The notes: generated by a model from the letters alone, not told the origin. A stretch of DNA of 64,000 nucleotides from Hyphomicrobium sp. 99 (GCF_000384335.2 NZ_KQ031382.1:2615545-2679544); one strand, 5' to 3'. Counted from the first letter of the stretch, positions 17,270 through 25,445 are shown. Translations and numbers: made by a program.

Positions 17270-17382
17270 ACTTCATGTGCGCGTGCGGCCTGCCTGTTCC
17301 GAGGCACGTCGCACGCGGACACCTTCGCCGCGAAGTCCCAAACACCAAAAATTTGATTAGCTCAGAAGGCCAACACAAAGCC

Positions 17383-17527
17383 GCGCTGGCGGCCGGCTCC
17401 GCGCAGCGGAGTCGCCAGCGCCAAACATCAACATCGCGCGGGCGGCCAGCTCGCGGAACGCGAGTCGCACGCGCCAAACATCAACATCGCGCTGGCGGCC
17501 GGCTCCGCGTAGCGGAGTCGCCAGCGC
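17383..17527. repeat. Three tandem 53-bp palindromic repeat units
   Basis: Three units start at 17383, 17436 and 17489, spaced exactly 53 bp apart. Each is a roughly 39-bp nested palindrome (outer arms GCGCTGGCG/CGCCAGCGC, inner arms CTCCGC/GCGGAG in units 1 and 3) followed by a CAAACATCAACATC-type spacer. In unit 2 the inner arms changed together to CTCGCG/CGCGAG, keeping base pairing. This covariation implies selection on structure in RNA or on a DNA cruciform. A fourth related copy lies inside a gene at 56729-56769. It is not CRISPR-like: no unique spacers. Confidence 0.85.
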
Positions 17528-17533
17528 CAACGA

Positions 17534-17839
17534 TCAATGCGTCCAGTTTGTCGTCCGGCCGAAACGGAAATTGTCAGCGTATGACTTGCGGATCGGCTTA
17601 CGCGCCTTCGGCTCGGTCAACGTATAGGCGAGCCCAGCGCGCGTAGCGTACGCGACAGCCTCTTCCTTGGTATCGAACTCGAGCCGCACCTGCGATTGCA
17701 TATCGCGAGAGCTCGTCCATCCCATCAGCGGATCGATGTCGCGCGGCGAAGCCGGTCCGAACTCCAGCACCCACTCCTTAGTGCGCGCTTCCCCTGACTG
17801 CATCGCGGTTTTGGCGGGTTTGAAGATCCGTGCCGTCAT
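17534..17839 (-). CDS. NDUFS4-like accessory subunit of respiratory complex I
   Basis: A 101-residue protein of the 'ETC complex I subunit conserved region' family, equivalent to mitochondrial NDUFS4. It stabilises the NADH-binding arm of complex I in alphaproteobacteria. Signatures are ARIFKPAKTAMQSG at the N-terminus, W.LEF.P..PR.IDPLMGWTSS, LEFDTKEEAVAYA and the C-terminal YADNFRFGRTTNWTH. Start 17839 has GGAG upstream; the extension to 17923 is not conserved. It is a stand-alone gene, as usual, away from the nuo cluster. Confidence 0.88.
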   Translation of the reverse strand: MTARIFKPAKTAMQSGEARTKEWVLEFGPASPRDIDPLMGWTSSRDMQSQVRLEFDTKEEAVAYATRAGLAYTLTEPKARKPIRKSYADNFRFGRTTNWTH

Positions 17840-18142
17840 GTTGGCTCCGCAAACGTTGAGATCGAGAAATTCGTCGGGCGATCCTCTAGCATTTACTATC
17901 CCCCGTATCGACGTCAATTTCACCGCAGCCGGCCCAAACGAAGACGCCGTCCCGAAAATCCTCCGGGACCAAGTTGGCGCCGCGCTTCGCCTTTGGCAAT
18001 CGTCGCGCCATCAGCCTTACCAAACTATCGGGTTTTTTAAATTCCGTCGTAACCGGTGCGATCCAGCGTCCGCCCTATGCTCGCTGCCAGACGGGGAATT
18101 ACTTGGCGGCCAATCAAATAATCACCCAAGGAGCCCATAACT
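17840..18142. other. Divergent intergenic region
   Basis: About 300 bases without a supported gene, holding the divergent promoters for the NDUFS4-like gene and the exported repeat protein. No clear operator or RNA is visible. Confidence 0.4.
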
Positions 18143-18442
18143 ATGAAATATTTAATCATCCCAGCACTCGCCGCACTCTCACTCTCTGCCGCGGCGACAC
18201 TGGCAATCGCCGAAGATCAGGCACCCCCAACCCGCCACACCTTTGGGGACGAAGGCAAGCTGCCACCAACAGGCGCCGCTACCGGACGTGTTCCCGAAAT
18301 GGGAGCCGGAACAGGCACGAGCACCGGCACGGAAGGTACAGAACCAGGCCGGCACAGAATGGGCGACGAGGGCAAACTTCCTGCAACGAACTCGATGAGC
18401 AACGAGGTGCCGAAGATGGCCCCGAAGACCCCCGACAAATAA
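18143..18442 (+). CDS. Exported protein with an internal duplication
   Basis: A 99-residue protein with a signal peptide (residues 1-23, ending LAIAED). The mature part holds two related blocks: H-T-F-GDEGKLPPT...RVPEMG (about 32-52) and H-R-M-GDEGKLPATN...EVPKM (about 71-92), with a Gly/Thr-rich linker between. This GDEGKLP duplication is the most distinctive feature; I recognise no family. AAGGAG precedes the start by a normal distance. It is likely periplasmic and unstructured in part. Confidence 0.6.
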   Translation: MKYLIIPALAALSLSAAATLAIAEDQAPPTRHTFGDEGKLPPTGAATGRVPEMGAGTGTSTGTEGTEPGRHRMGDEGKLPATNSMSNEVPKMAPKTPDK

Positions 18443-18568
18443 GACGTTCCGGCTCTTCTCGCGGCCAATGATTGAAGAACGCAGTCGGCGCCCCTGCTCG
18501 GCAGCGGCGCGCCGGTTGCAGCTTAAGAAAAGGTCCCAATTCCCTTTTTCGAATTCCGGAGACTCGTC

Positions 18569-19138
18569 ATGACAGTCAGACCCATACTGGAGACGCATTC
18601 CCCCTCGTCAGATCCCAGCTGGTGGGGAGCTATACTTCTCGGCGCCGTGTTTATCCTCGCCGGCCTCATCGTTCTAGGCGATGTCGTCGCCGCAACAGTG
18701 ATCAGTGCGTTTATCATCGGGATCGTACTGCTCGTCGCTGGTGCGTCTGAGGTATTCCAATCATTTTCCGCCCCGCATTGGCGCGGCTTCCTTCTCAGAC
18801 TTCTCGTTGGACTCTTATATGCCGTCTGCGGACTGATGCTCGTATCGAACCCCGCTGCAGCCTCCGTCGCCCTGACACTGGTCTTCGCGTTGGCGCTCAT
18901 CGCGTCCGGCGTCGTGCGCATCGTGCAGGCCGTAGAATACTGGCAGTGGTTTGGCTGGTTGCTGCTCGTCTCGGGTATCGTCGGCATCGCGGCAGGACTT
19001 GTCATCCTGTCGAAATGGCCGGTCAGCGGCTTGTGGGTTCTCGGTCTCGTGGTCGGGATAGACCTGCTGCTTCACGGCTTCTGGTGGATCACACTGGGCG
19101 CCGGCTTGCGGCGCGATAACAGGGCGATCACCGCCTGA
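18569..19138 (+). CDS. HdeD/DUF308-family membrane protein
   Basis: A 189-residue inner-membrane protein with six hydrophobic segments arranged as three hairpins, typical of the HdeD acid-resistance family (DUF308). Motifs seen include the WWGAILLGAVFILAGLIVL first segment, GASEVFQSF between segments 2 and 3, and GLWVLGLVVGIDLLLHGFWWI near the end. The role in most bacteria is undefined; in E. coli HdeD helps at high cell density under acid. A hairpin with a GAAA loop follows. Confidence 0.85.
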   Translation: MTVRPILETHSPSSDPSWWGAILLGAVFILAGLIVLGDVVAATVISAFIIGIVLLVAGASEVFQSFSAPHWRGFLLRLLVGLLYAVCGLMLVSNPAAASVALTLVFALALIASGVVRIVQAVEYWQWFGWLLLVSGIVGIAAGLVILSKWPVSGLWVLGLVVGIDLLLHGFWWITLGAGLRRDNRAITA

Positions 19139-19180
19139 CGGATCGGCGCAGGCCCGTGCTGTCTCTCTGAAGACTGCAAC

Positions 19181-19200
19181 GCCAGGGCGAAAGCTCTGGC
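19181..19200. terminator. GAAA-loop hairpin between convergent genes
   Basis: An 8-bp stem (GCCAGGGC with GCTCTGGC, one G-U pair) closed by a GNRA-type GAAA tetraloop, 42 bases after the HdeD gene and 30 before the end of the convergent membrane-protein gene. No T tract follows. Confidence 0.5.
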
Positions 19201-19230
19201 GGGCTAGGGCGCGTTATCGCGTGTTATCCC

Positions 19231-20154
19231 TCAAGCTCCTTCCACCGGATCGTTTCCAACCTCGACAACATCGCCTGCGCTGTCCGCGGCGTAGACCTGG
19301 AGATCTGGTCGCTCCTGCGCGAGACGAATAGCGAGCCGCCGCCCCTCGGCCTGATGGGCCCGATGCTGCGCTTCTGACCACAGACTGTTGGCTGGATCAT
19401 CTTCGTTCAATGACGACGTAAAGGCATCCGCCCAAGCGTTGAGGTCGGCCGAAAGCTCCGGCGAGAGCCCGAGTTGCTCAGGGGGGAAATCTCCATAAAG
19501 GTGCTCGTCCATCGCCCACAGCGGGTGGGTGTGGTAGTCGGCCATCACCTTGACCGACCGGGATTGCGACGGGTCGCTTTCAGGAGCAGCGGGCTCTTTG
19601 TCGTCCAGCCACGCGAGAGGAGCCTCGCTCGCCGCCGTGCGCATACTGCCGGGCCCGACCATCATCCAGATGACATACCCAAATCGCGCGGCAACGGCGG
19701 AGCCCGCGACCGCGATGAGCGGAACCGGCACGTCTTGCCAGCCCATGAGCGCGCCCTGGCTCGATGCCCAAACAACAAACGCGGTGGCAGCCAGATAGAA
19801 TGCGAAGGCGTTGCGCGTCTGTGCGCGACCGGCGGCGTCAGGTGGATCTTCGCGGTCGAAAACGCGCGGAGCGAGGTAATAAAGATAGAACGCCTGGCCA
19901 ATTGCCGAGACCACGAAGAGCCACATCGCAACGTCCATGCGGACGATCAAAGCCACGCCGCCCGCCAGGATGAGATTTGCAGCACCGATGAGCCAGTAGC
20001 TCTGCGCAGTCTCGACGGCTTTCGGCTTTTGTCCGGAGATAGAGGCGATGGCCCGGTCCATGAACAAGGATGCGAGAGCAGCCCTCGTCGCAACCCAACC
20101 CGCAAACGCATAGAACGCGCCGATCAAGCTCAAGGCGACTGCGGTCAGGTTCAT
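19231..20154 (-). CDS. Membrane protein with soluble C-terminal region, function unknown
   Basis: A 307-residue protein. The first 170 residues contain about five or six hydrophobic segments (for instance AVALSLIGAFYAFAGWVAT, SYWLIGAANLILAGGVALIV, MWLFVVSAIGQAFYLYYLAP). The remaining acidic, Trp/His-containing part (for example DYHTHPLWAMDEHLYGDFPPEQLGLSPEL) is probably cytosolic. I do not recognise the family. The ATG at 20154 gives a proper first membrane segment. It lies just outside the integrated element's left boundary. Confidence 0.6.
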   Translation of the reverse strand: MNLTAVALSLIGAFYAFAGWVATRAALASLFMDRAIASISGQKPKAVETAQSYWLIGAANLILAGGVALIVRMDVAMWLFVVSAIGQAFYLYYLAPRVFDREDPPDAAGRAQTRNAFAFYLAATAFVVWASSQGALMGWQDVPVPLIAVAGSAVAARFGYVIWMMVGPGSMRTAASEAPLAWLDDKEPAAPESDPSQSRSVKVMADYHTHPLWAMDEHLYGDFPPEQLGLSPELSADLNAWADAFTSSLNEDDPANSLWSEAQHRAHQAEGRRLAIRLAQERPDLQVYAADSAGDVVEVGNDPVEGA

Positions 20155-20325
20155 CGATCCTCACTTTGCCCCAGCGGGGGTAAAGCCACGTGATCTGAGC
20201 TGTTCGAAGTCGGTCGCTCAGACCCAGAAGTCGGATCAATCACCGGACAGCCCCGGGAGATGGTCGAGCATTACGTGAATGAGGTCAATCAGGACCGGCA
20301 GGCGACGCGCGGCCCGTCAAAAATA

Positions 20326-20372
20326 ATTGGTCGGGGCGACATGATTCGAACACGCGACCCTCTGCTCCCAAA
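20326..20372. repeat. Left attachment site (47-bp tRNA-Pro fragment)
   Basis: Identical over 47 bp to 36607-36653. It contains the TGG complement of CCA, the T arm, and the anticodon-side arm up to CCCAAA, but the rest of the tRNA is missing here, so this is the att copy created by integration. Homology ends inside the anticodon loop, a usual crossover site for tyrosine integrases. Confidence 0.93.
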
Positions 20373-20527
20373 ATATATGCCAATGGCTCCAGACGCCTCC
20401 ACTTCGTGCAACTAAAGCGCTGAATCCCAAAAGAAACATTGAATAGTTGCCAAGTGGTGCCATCGCGCGGCATCATTCCAAATCGGTGTTTTGCGTTACC
20501 CTATTGTTACCCGGGGAGGGTCAACGC

Positions 20528-21826
20528 ATGGCGAAAGCGCTAACGGTCGCCTCGATCGAGAAGCTCAAACCGAGCGGACAAAGGCGAGAGATCGCAGATG
20601 CGCACATGCCGGGTTTGTATCTTATCGTTCAGCCCAGCGGCTCTAAATCCTGGGCTGTCCGATATCGTCTGGCTGGCGCATCTCGCAAGTTCACGATCGG
20701 CCCCTATCCGGGCTTTAGCCTCACCGACGCGCGCGATGCAGCCGGCGCCGCGCTGAGGGCCGCCGCCCGTGGCGAAGATCCCGGCTTGTCTCGGCGAGAA
20801 GCTCGCGCGGCAGAACTCCATAAGCTGGGCTTGCTGAAAGAAGCAAAGCGCGATTCCTTCGCCGCTATCGCCGAACAATTCGTGATGGCCAGGAGAAAGT
20901 CGCCCCGCAACCGGTCCTGGCGTGAAACAGCCCGGCTGCTTGGCATCCGTGCCAAAGAGCAGACCGGCGGGCCCATCCATCTCGAACTCATCACGGGTGG
21001 CATTGCTAAGCGTTGGAGCGACCGAAACATCGCATCGATCACGAAAAGAGACGTTCGGGAGGCGGTGGAGGGTATCGCCGACAACGATAAAGGACCCCTC
21101 GCAAATCGCACGTTTTCAGCGATCAGGCGCCTCTTTAACTGGGCTGTCCAACGCGACATCGTCGCGACATCACCGTGCGACGGCTTAGAACCCCCTGCTT
21201 CTGAAGGAAGCAGAACTCGCATCTTGAATGACGACGAGATCAGGTGGCTGTGGTTGGCGGCAGGCGAGCAGTCATATCCCTTCGGGCACCTTGCAAAACT
21301 CCTGCTGTTGACAGGACAACGTCGGACTGAGGTCGCCGGCATCGTGGCAGATGAACTTAATCGCCAAAGTCGGCAATGGCTAATTCCGCGAGAGCGAACC
21401 AAGAATGCGAGAGCAAACCTCGTTCCTCTAAGCGACGCGGCACTCGAGATTCTCCAGTCCACGCCTTCGCGTGGATTTCTGCTCACTCAAACCAAAATAA
21501 CTCCGATTTCGGGGTTTTCACGCGCAAAGCGCCAGCTCGACAAACTCATGTTCGAGATCGCGCGCAGTGAGGCTGCCGACCGTTCTGAAGTAAAAATCGA
21601 AGGCTGGACCTATCATGACCTAAGGCGGACCGCCGCGAGTGGCATGGCGAAACTGAGAGTCGCGCCGCACGTTATCGAAGCTGTCCTCAATCACGCCAGC
21701 GGTGTGATTTCCGGCGTCGCGGCGACTTACAACGTCTACCAGTATGCTGATGAAAAACGTGAAGCACTCGACCGCTGGGCACAGCATATAGCGCGGGTCA
21801 CTGGGCCTCCTCCGCATCTAGGATAA
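20528..21826 (+). CDS. P4-type tyrosine integrase
   Basis: A 432-residue site-specific recombinase. The N-terminal DUF4102-type arm-binding domain covers about residues 1-85 (L-T-x-A-S-I-E-K-L-K-P, GLYLIVQPSGSKSWAVRYRL, KFTIGPYP..SL.DAR). The catalytic domain shows Arg in TGQRRTEV (about 265), HDLRRTAAS (about 363) and a terminal YNVYQY...EKREALDRW with the Tyr nucleophile about residue 401. All key residues are present. ATG 20528 is preceded by GGGAGGG. It lies 155 bases inside the left att site and catalyses insertion at tRNA-Pro. The intact tRNA is at the far end. Confidence 0.95.
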   Translation: MAKALTVASIEKLKPSGQRREIADAHMPGLYLIVQPSGSKSWAVRYRLAGASRKFTIGPYPGFSLTDARDAAGAALRAAARGEDPGLSRREARAAELHKLGLLKEAKRDSFAAIAEQFVMARRKSPRNRSWRETARLLGIRAKEQTGGPIHLELITGGIAKRWSDRNIASITKRDVREAVEGIADNDKGPLANRTFSAIRRLFNWAVQRDIVATSPCDGLEPPASEGSRTRILNDDEIRWLWLAAGEQSYPFGHLAKLLLLTGQRRTEVAGIVADELNRQSRQWLIPRERTKNARANLVPLSDAALEILQSTPSRGFLLTQTKITPISGFSRAKRQLDKLMFEIARSEAADRSEVKIEGWTYHDLRRTAASGMAKLRVAPHVIEAVLNHASGVISGVAATYNVYQYADEKREALDRWAQHIARVTGPPPHLG

Positions 21827-22041
21827 AGCGGAAGCCCGCTACGCTCGAGGTATACACTTCGAGAAGTGGCGCGAGATGATGCCTAAATGGTCCGCCAACT
21901 GTCGAATTTACAGCAAGCCAAAACTATCGGCCGCCTGACATAAGCCCTCGAAATTAAAGCGGAAAGTGGGGCATTTCCGCGTTGACGCTTCGCGTGGAAA
22001 TCGGTCAGCGTCGCATCACCAATTAGAACTGGGGTGATCCG

Positions 22042-22323
22042 ATGCCATCAACAAATCCCGCTACAACCGACTATACTGAAACTAACGACGTAGACGGCCG
22101 GGTAATTCTAACGAAATACCTCGGGATTAGAGCCCTCCGCCATCGCTATGACGACGTTTCGGAATCGACAATTGATCGATGGATGGGAACGCCAGACGCA
22201 CCAGGCATCGGCTTTCCGCGCCCTATTAAAATCGGCAGGCTCCGATACTGGCTAGTCGCAGACCTAGAAGCATTCGAGCGACGTCGAATGCGGCACCGCC
22301 CGAAAAAAAATACGGTCGAGTGA
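22042..22323 (+). CDS. AlpA-like regulator / excisionase
   Basis: A 93-residue protein with a winged helix-turn-helix of the AlpA/MerR-like type: VSESTIDRWMGTPDAPGIGFPRPIKIGRLRYWLVADLEAFERRR (about residues 39-82). The FPRPIKIG.LRYW pattern is diagnostic. AlpA proteins activate integrase/excisionase genes in P4-like elements and are the lead regulators of many gram-negative satellites. Start ATG 22042 follows GGGGTG. It is the first of a rightward early operon with the zinc protein and VapE. Confidence 0.85.
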   Translation: MPSTNPATTDYTETNDVDGRVILTKYLGIRALRHRYDDVSESTIDRWMGTPDAPGIGFPRPIKIGRLRYWLVADLEAFERRRMRHRPKKNTVE

Positions 22324-22483
22324 GCGTTGGCGCGCTCGCTCGACCGATTGCGTTTTTGTTCCTGCGTTTCACCGGCGCCTTGCAGGGCGCATTTAAATCG
22401 CGAGGGACCGTCGTCTATGCACCCGGAATTTACGGCTAGCGCCGGTCGGGATCAAGGCCCTTCGCTCCCGACAGGGGCCTCAA

Positions 22484-22690
22484 ATGCTCGAAGAACCATC
22501 CGAAAAATGCTGCTCCGACTGTCGAACCTCTAAACCGTTCGGCGCATTTTTGCCGTCGCGATACGCGCGCGACGGCCTCACCGATCGATGCCGGCAATGC
22601 GTGATCGAGATGTCGGCACGTTTGCGCTTAGCACGCGAGGCACTGCAAAAACGTAGTCGATCGACGCCGCATCTCGTTGCCGGGAAATGA
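22484..22690 (+). CDS. Small four-cysteine zinc-binding protein
   Basis: A 68-residue protein with two knuckles, C-S-D-C near residue 10 and C-R-Q-C near residue 36, spaced by K-P-F-G-A-F...ARDGLTDR, the pattern of small phage zinc fingers related to HNH-type or transcription-associated proteins. AGGGG lies upstream of the ATG. It ends three bases before the VapE gene, so the two are translationally linked. The role is probably DNA binding or regulation of replication; not assigned. Confidence 0.65.
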   Translation: MLEEPSEKCCSDCRTSKPFGAFLPSRYARDGLTDRCRQCVIEMSARLRLAREALQKRSRSTPHLVAGK

Positions 22691-22693
22691 CCC

Positions 22694-24295
22694 ATGAAAA
22701 CTGTTCGGGCTGCGGTGGCAGGTTTGGGATCGCCGCCCAGCGCTAACGACGCCTCAGAATCTGAGCAACCAGCATCGTACGACATCAGTGCCGAACAAGC
22801 CCTGCTTGGCGCGGTGCTATTACAAAATCGCTTCACGCGCGCATTGCCTCCGGGATTTTGCGGCGACACATTTTATCATCCACTGCACCAGGCAATCTGG
22901 GATCAGATCACCAGGTTCATTGCCGAAGGGAAAACCGCCGACGCAGTTGATATCGGCGATGCTCTCAAACATTTCGAACACGTCGAAGTGGGGCTGACTG
23001 TCCCCAACTATGTGCTGCAGCTAGTCTCGCAGGTTCCATCGCTCCTATCCGCGCACAACTATGCCGCCACGATTCTAGATCATGCCCGGCAGCGATGGCG
23101 CCGCCTCGATGATCAGACCTGGAAAAACGATCTGATCAAAACCGCTGCAACGTTGACCCCGAAACCGCTGGTCGCGAATGCGCTGACGGCGTTGCGATCT
23201 CCCGCATGGAGAACGCGCCTGGCGTTCGATGAATTCGCGATGACGATCACGCTTGAGGCGCCCGCACCGTTCGAAACCTGCGAACGACCATTTAGACGCC
23301 GGAAATGGACGGATAATGATGACATGTTGGCCACCGAGTGGCTGCAGTCCGAGAGTCTTACGTGCGGTCGCGAAATCGTTCAGCCGGCGATCGAAACGGT
23401 CGCTCGAGAGGCGACCTATCACCCTGTTCGGGCATACCTGAGCGGGATCCACTGGGACAGAGCTTCGCGCATCGACCATTTTGCCAACCGGTACCTAGGC
23501 GCGACGCCTGGCCCATATGCGGCGGCTGTCGGACGATGCATGCTGATATCGGCCGTGGCGCGCGTCATGAATCCTGGATGCAAAGCCGACCATGTGGTTG
23601 TTATCGAGGGGGCACAGGGGATCGGCAAATCGTCTGCGATTGCCGCGCTGGCCGGTGACTGGTTCACTGACGAACTCGCTGATCTGGGCTCAAAAGATGC
23701 TGCGATGCAGATCCGCGGCCGCCTTATCGTCGAAATCTCCGAACTGGATTCTATGTCACGAGCTGAGGTTTCGCGCGTCAAGGCGTTCATTTCGAGAACG
23801 ACCGATCGGTTCCGCCCCCCGTATGGTCGACACATCATCGAGTGCCCGCGCGAATGCATTTTTGTCGGCACGACCAATGCCGAAACATATTTGAATGATG
23901 AAACCGGCGCTCGCCGCTTTTGGCCGATCCGGGCCGGTTCTATTGATGTTGCCGCCATCAGGCGAGACCGGGACCAACTATGGGCCGAGGCGTTGTTTAG
24001 ATACGAACGTGGCGACCCGTGGTGGCTGACGGGCGAGGCTGCCAGCCAGGCAGCACTGGAACAGGAAGAGCGTTATGCCGACGACCCGTGGGAGCCTCGG
24101 CTCCGCGGGTATTTGGAGCGGCGTAACGAGGTTTCAGTCTCGGAAATCCTAACGGACGGTCTGGCCATTGAGGTCGGTAGACAGGGCCAGGCCGAGCGGA
24201 ACCGTGTCGCTCGCTGCCTCAAACGATTCGGCTGGGTTCGCCATTCGAAACGGATCAACGGTGAGCCCCGGCACGTATATCGGCGCATGCCATAG
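22694..24295 (+). CDS. DnaB-N / virulence-associated E (VapE) fusion, replication helicase-like
   Basis: A 533-residue protein. Residues about 29-140 match the N-terminal interaction domain of replicative helicase DnaB (AEQALLGAVLLQN, FYHPLHQAIWDQI, T-A-D-A-V-D-I-G-D-A-L, VPNYVLQLVSQVPS). Residues about 190-480 are a VapE-type P-loop ATPase with Walker A GAQGIGKSS (about 307), acidic EISELDSMSRAEVSRVKAFIS, RF-R-P-P-Y-G-R sensor region and a FVGTTN..TYLNDETGARRFWP block. VapE proteins serve in satellite and phage DNA replication. The DnaB-N fusion could recruit host primase DnaG or the helicase loader. An iteron array starts 33 bases after the stop. Confidence 0.88.
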   Translation: MKTVRAAVAGLGSPPSANDASESEQPASYDISAEQALLGAVLLQNRFTRALPPGFCGDTFYHPLHQAIWDQITRFIAEGKTADAVDIGDALKHFEHVEVGLTVPNYVLQLVSQVPSLLSAHNYAATILDHARQRWRRLDDQTWKNDLIKTAATLTPKPLVANALTALRSPAWRTRLAFDEFAMTITLEAPAPFETCERPFRRRKWTDNDDMLATEWLQSESLTCGREIVQPAIETVAREATYHPVRAYLSGIHWDRASRIDHFANRYLGATPGPYAAAVGRCMLISAVARVMNPGCKADHVVVIEGAQGIGKSSAIAALAGDWFTDELADLGSKDAAMQIRGRLIVEISELDSMSRAEVSRVKAFISRTTDRFRPPYGRHIIECPRECIFVGTTNAETYLNDETGARRFWPIRAGSIDVAAIRRDRDQLWAEALFRYERGDPWWLTGEAASQAALEQEERYADDPWEPRLRGYLERRNEVSVSEILTDGLAIEVGRQGQAERNRVARCLKRFGWVRHSKRINGEPRHVYRRMP

Positions 24296-24327
24296 GCGGC
24301 CGTCCCTCCTGCAATAGGGGTCGCGGC

Positions 24328-24482
24328 TGGCTACACTGGCTACACTGGCTACACCTCAACCCTTTGATCTCACAGCTTTGTAGCCAGTGTAGTCAGTGTA
24401 GCCAGTAAAATTGATATGTATGGGGTCGAGGCCTCTAGGATTTTTACGATGGCAGACTGGATACTGGCGACACTGGCTACAC
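24328..24482. repeat. Iteron array, candidate replication origin
   Basis: Three contiguous direct copies of the 9-mer TGGCTACAC (24328-24354) are followed after 23 bases by three inverted copies (24378-24404: TTGTAGCCA, GTGTAGTCA, GTGTAGCCA). After an A/T-richer stretch come two more direct copies (TGGCGACAC at 24465, TGGCTACAC at 24474). This symmetrical layout flanking a less GC-rich segment resembles origins of SaPI-type satellites and plasmids. That the VapE protein just upstream binds it is inference. Confidence 0.8.
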
Positions 24483-24587
24483 AGGCGGGGTTCCACCGGA
24501 AACCATTCGTGATTTGAGTAATTGCCGCTGCGTCGCGTAAATGACGACGGGGGAGAGGGAACGGCGGCCAACGAACGAGGCCTGCCA

Positions 24588-24884
24588 ATGGTCGAAAGCT
24601 GGCACGGACCAGCCACCCCTCATCTCACTCGAGACCCGCGCCTGAAAGAAGGCTGGCGCGCCGCCGCGGCGGCCTACCGGCGCGTTTATGGCGAGCCTCA
24701 GGAATTCGGTCGTGGAAACGCCGATAGGGCCATGGCCGCAGCGCTCGCCGCGCTTCACGCCACCGTGCCGGATCTTTCAGATCGCGATGCTACGCTAGAG
24801 GCCATCGCCGCGGTTTCTTTCGCGTCGCGCGCACATCCCGAATGGTTGTATGCGCTCCATCGACCGGCGGCTCGCAAGTCCTAG
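24588..24884 (+). CDS. Hypothetical element protein
   Basis: A 98-residue protein, mostly helical (WRAAAAAYRRVYGEP, ADRAMAAALAALHATVPDLSDRDATLEAIAAVSFAS), of unknown family. The start ATG 24588 has GAGG about seven bases upstream. The gene overlaps the 3' end of the convergent HTH gene by four bases, typical for compact elements. It lies directly after the iteron array and may belong to the replication module. Confidence 0.5.
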   Translation: MVESWHGPATPHLTRDPRLKEGWRAAAAAYRRVYGEPQEFGRGNADRAMAAALAALHATVPDLSDRDATLEAIAAVSFASRAHPEWLYALHRPAARKS

Positions 24885-25207
24885 CTTTTCGATTCCGCTT
24901 TCAGCTTGAGCCGCATTTCCCGAAGTGCCTCAACAAGCGGTTTTTCGCCATCAGCCAGTGCTGGCGGTCGCGGCTTTGACGCGGGTTTTCGACGGGTCGA
25001 TCGAAATTGTGCCGGTCGCCCGCTTTCCATCCAGGCCTCGTAACCGTCGAGGTCGAACAGAATAACGCCGCCGGGCTCTGGCTGCGTGGCGAACGGAACG
25101 CGCTTCGCGAGCTTTTGGAAGTACCTGGCGCTCAGTCCCGTGCTCGCCGAGAGTTCGGCCGCAGTTACCCATCGCTTCGGACCGATCGGCAATCTGCGTT
25201 TCGCCAT
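24881..25207 (-). CDS. Small HTH DNA-binding protein
   Basis: A 108-residue protein beginning with a basic segment and a helix-turn-helix (WVTAAELSASTGLSARYFQKLAKR, about 13-36), then PFATQPEPGGVILFDLDGYEAW, which resembles the DNA-binding part of MerR/AlpA-type or terminase-small-like proteins. The C-terminal half is Arg/Lys/Pro-rich with a charged helix. It ends four bases before the RHH gene's stop side, in the same direction, and may be a regulator or recombination directionality factor. Confidence 0.6.
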   Translation of the reverse strand: MAKRRLPIGPKRWVTAAELSASTGLSARYFQKLAKRVPFATQPEPGGVILFDLDGYEAWMESGRPAQFRSTRRKPASKPRPPALADGEKPLVEALREMRLKLKAESKS

Positions 25208-25211
25208 AACC

Positions 25212-25406
25212 TCACCCTTTCCGACGGGTCGCCGTCTTCACCTTTCCAGCCACGTTGCCGTTTTCCGCGACATGCTGCTCGAGCACGAGTTCGATGTACG
25301 AGGCGAGCGTTCGGCGATCGGCTTCTGCCAGTTCGGCAAGCGCGGCTTTCAGACTTGGCCGGATCCGCAAGCCTAACGGAGCGTCGCGCTTTTCTGATTC
25401 AATCAT
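25212..25406 (-). CDS. Ribbon-helix-helix (Arc/CopG-like) repressor
   Basis: A 64-residue protein: LGLRIRPSLKAALAELAEADRRTLASYIELVLEQHVAENG fits a ribbon-helix-helix fold, with the beta strand at residues 11-16 and helices after. Start ATG 25406 gives the natural N-terminus. A 7-bp inverted repeat lies 13-39 bases upstream, most likely its own operator. It probably controls the leftward pair with the HTH gene at 24881. Confidence 0.65.
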   Translation of the reverse strand: MIESEKRDAPLGLRIRPSLKAALAELAEADRRTLASYIELVLEQHVAENGNVAGKVKTATRRKG

Positions 25407-25418
25407 TGCGCTTGCTTT

Positions 25419-25445
25419 GTTAGTTGACGTTAGGATCGAACTAAC
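25419..25445. promoter_or_regulatory. Inverted repeat, candidate RHH operator
   Basis: GTTAGTT and AACTAAC are perfect inverted heptamers separated by 13 bases, just upstream of the RHH gene start. The position suggests autoregulation; binding is inferred. Confidence 0.55.

Noticed and set aside
17383..17527. CRISPR array
   Set aside because: Repeats are spaced by a near-constant sequence, not unique spacers, and no cas gene is in the window.
20326..20372. Second tRNA-Pro gene
   Set aside because: Only the 3' part is present; the 5' half of the cloverleaf is missing. It is the attachment-site copy left by integration.
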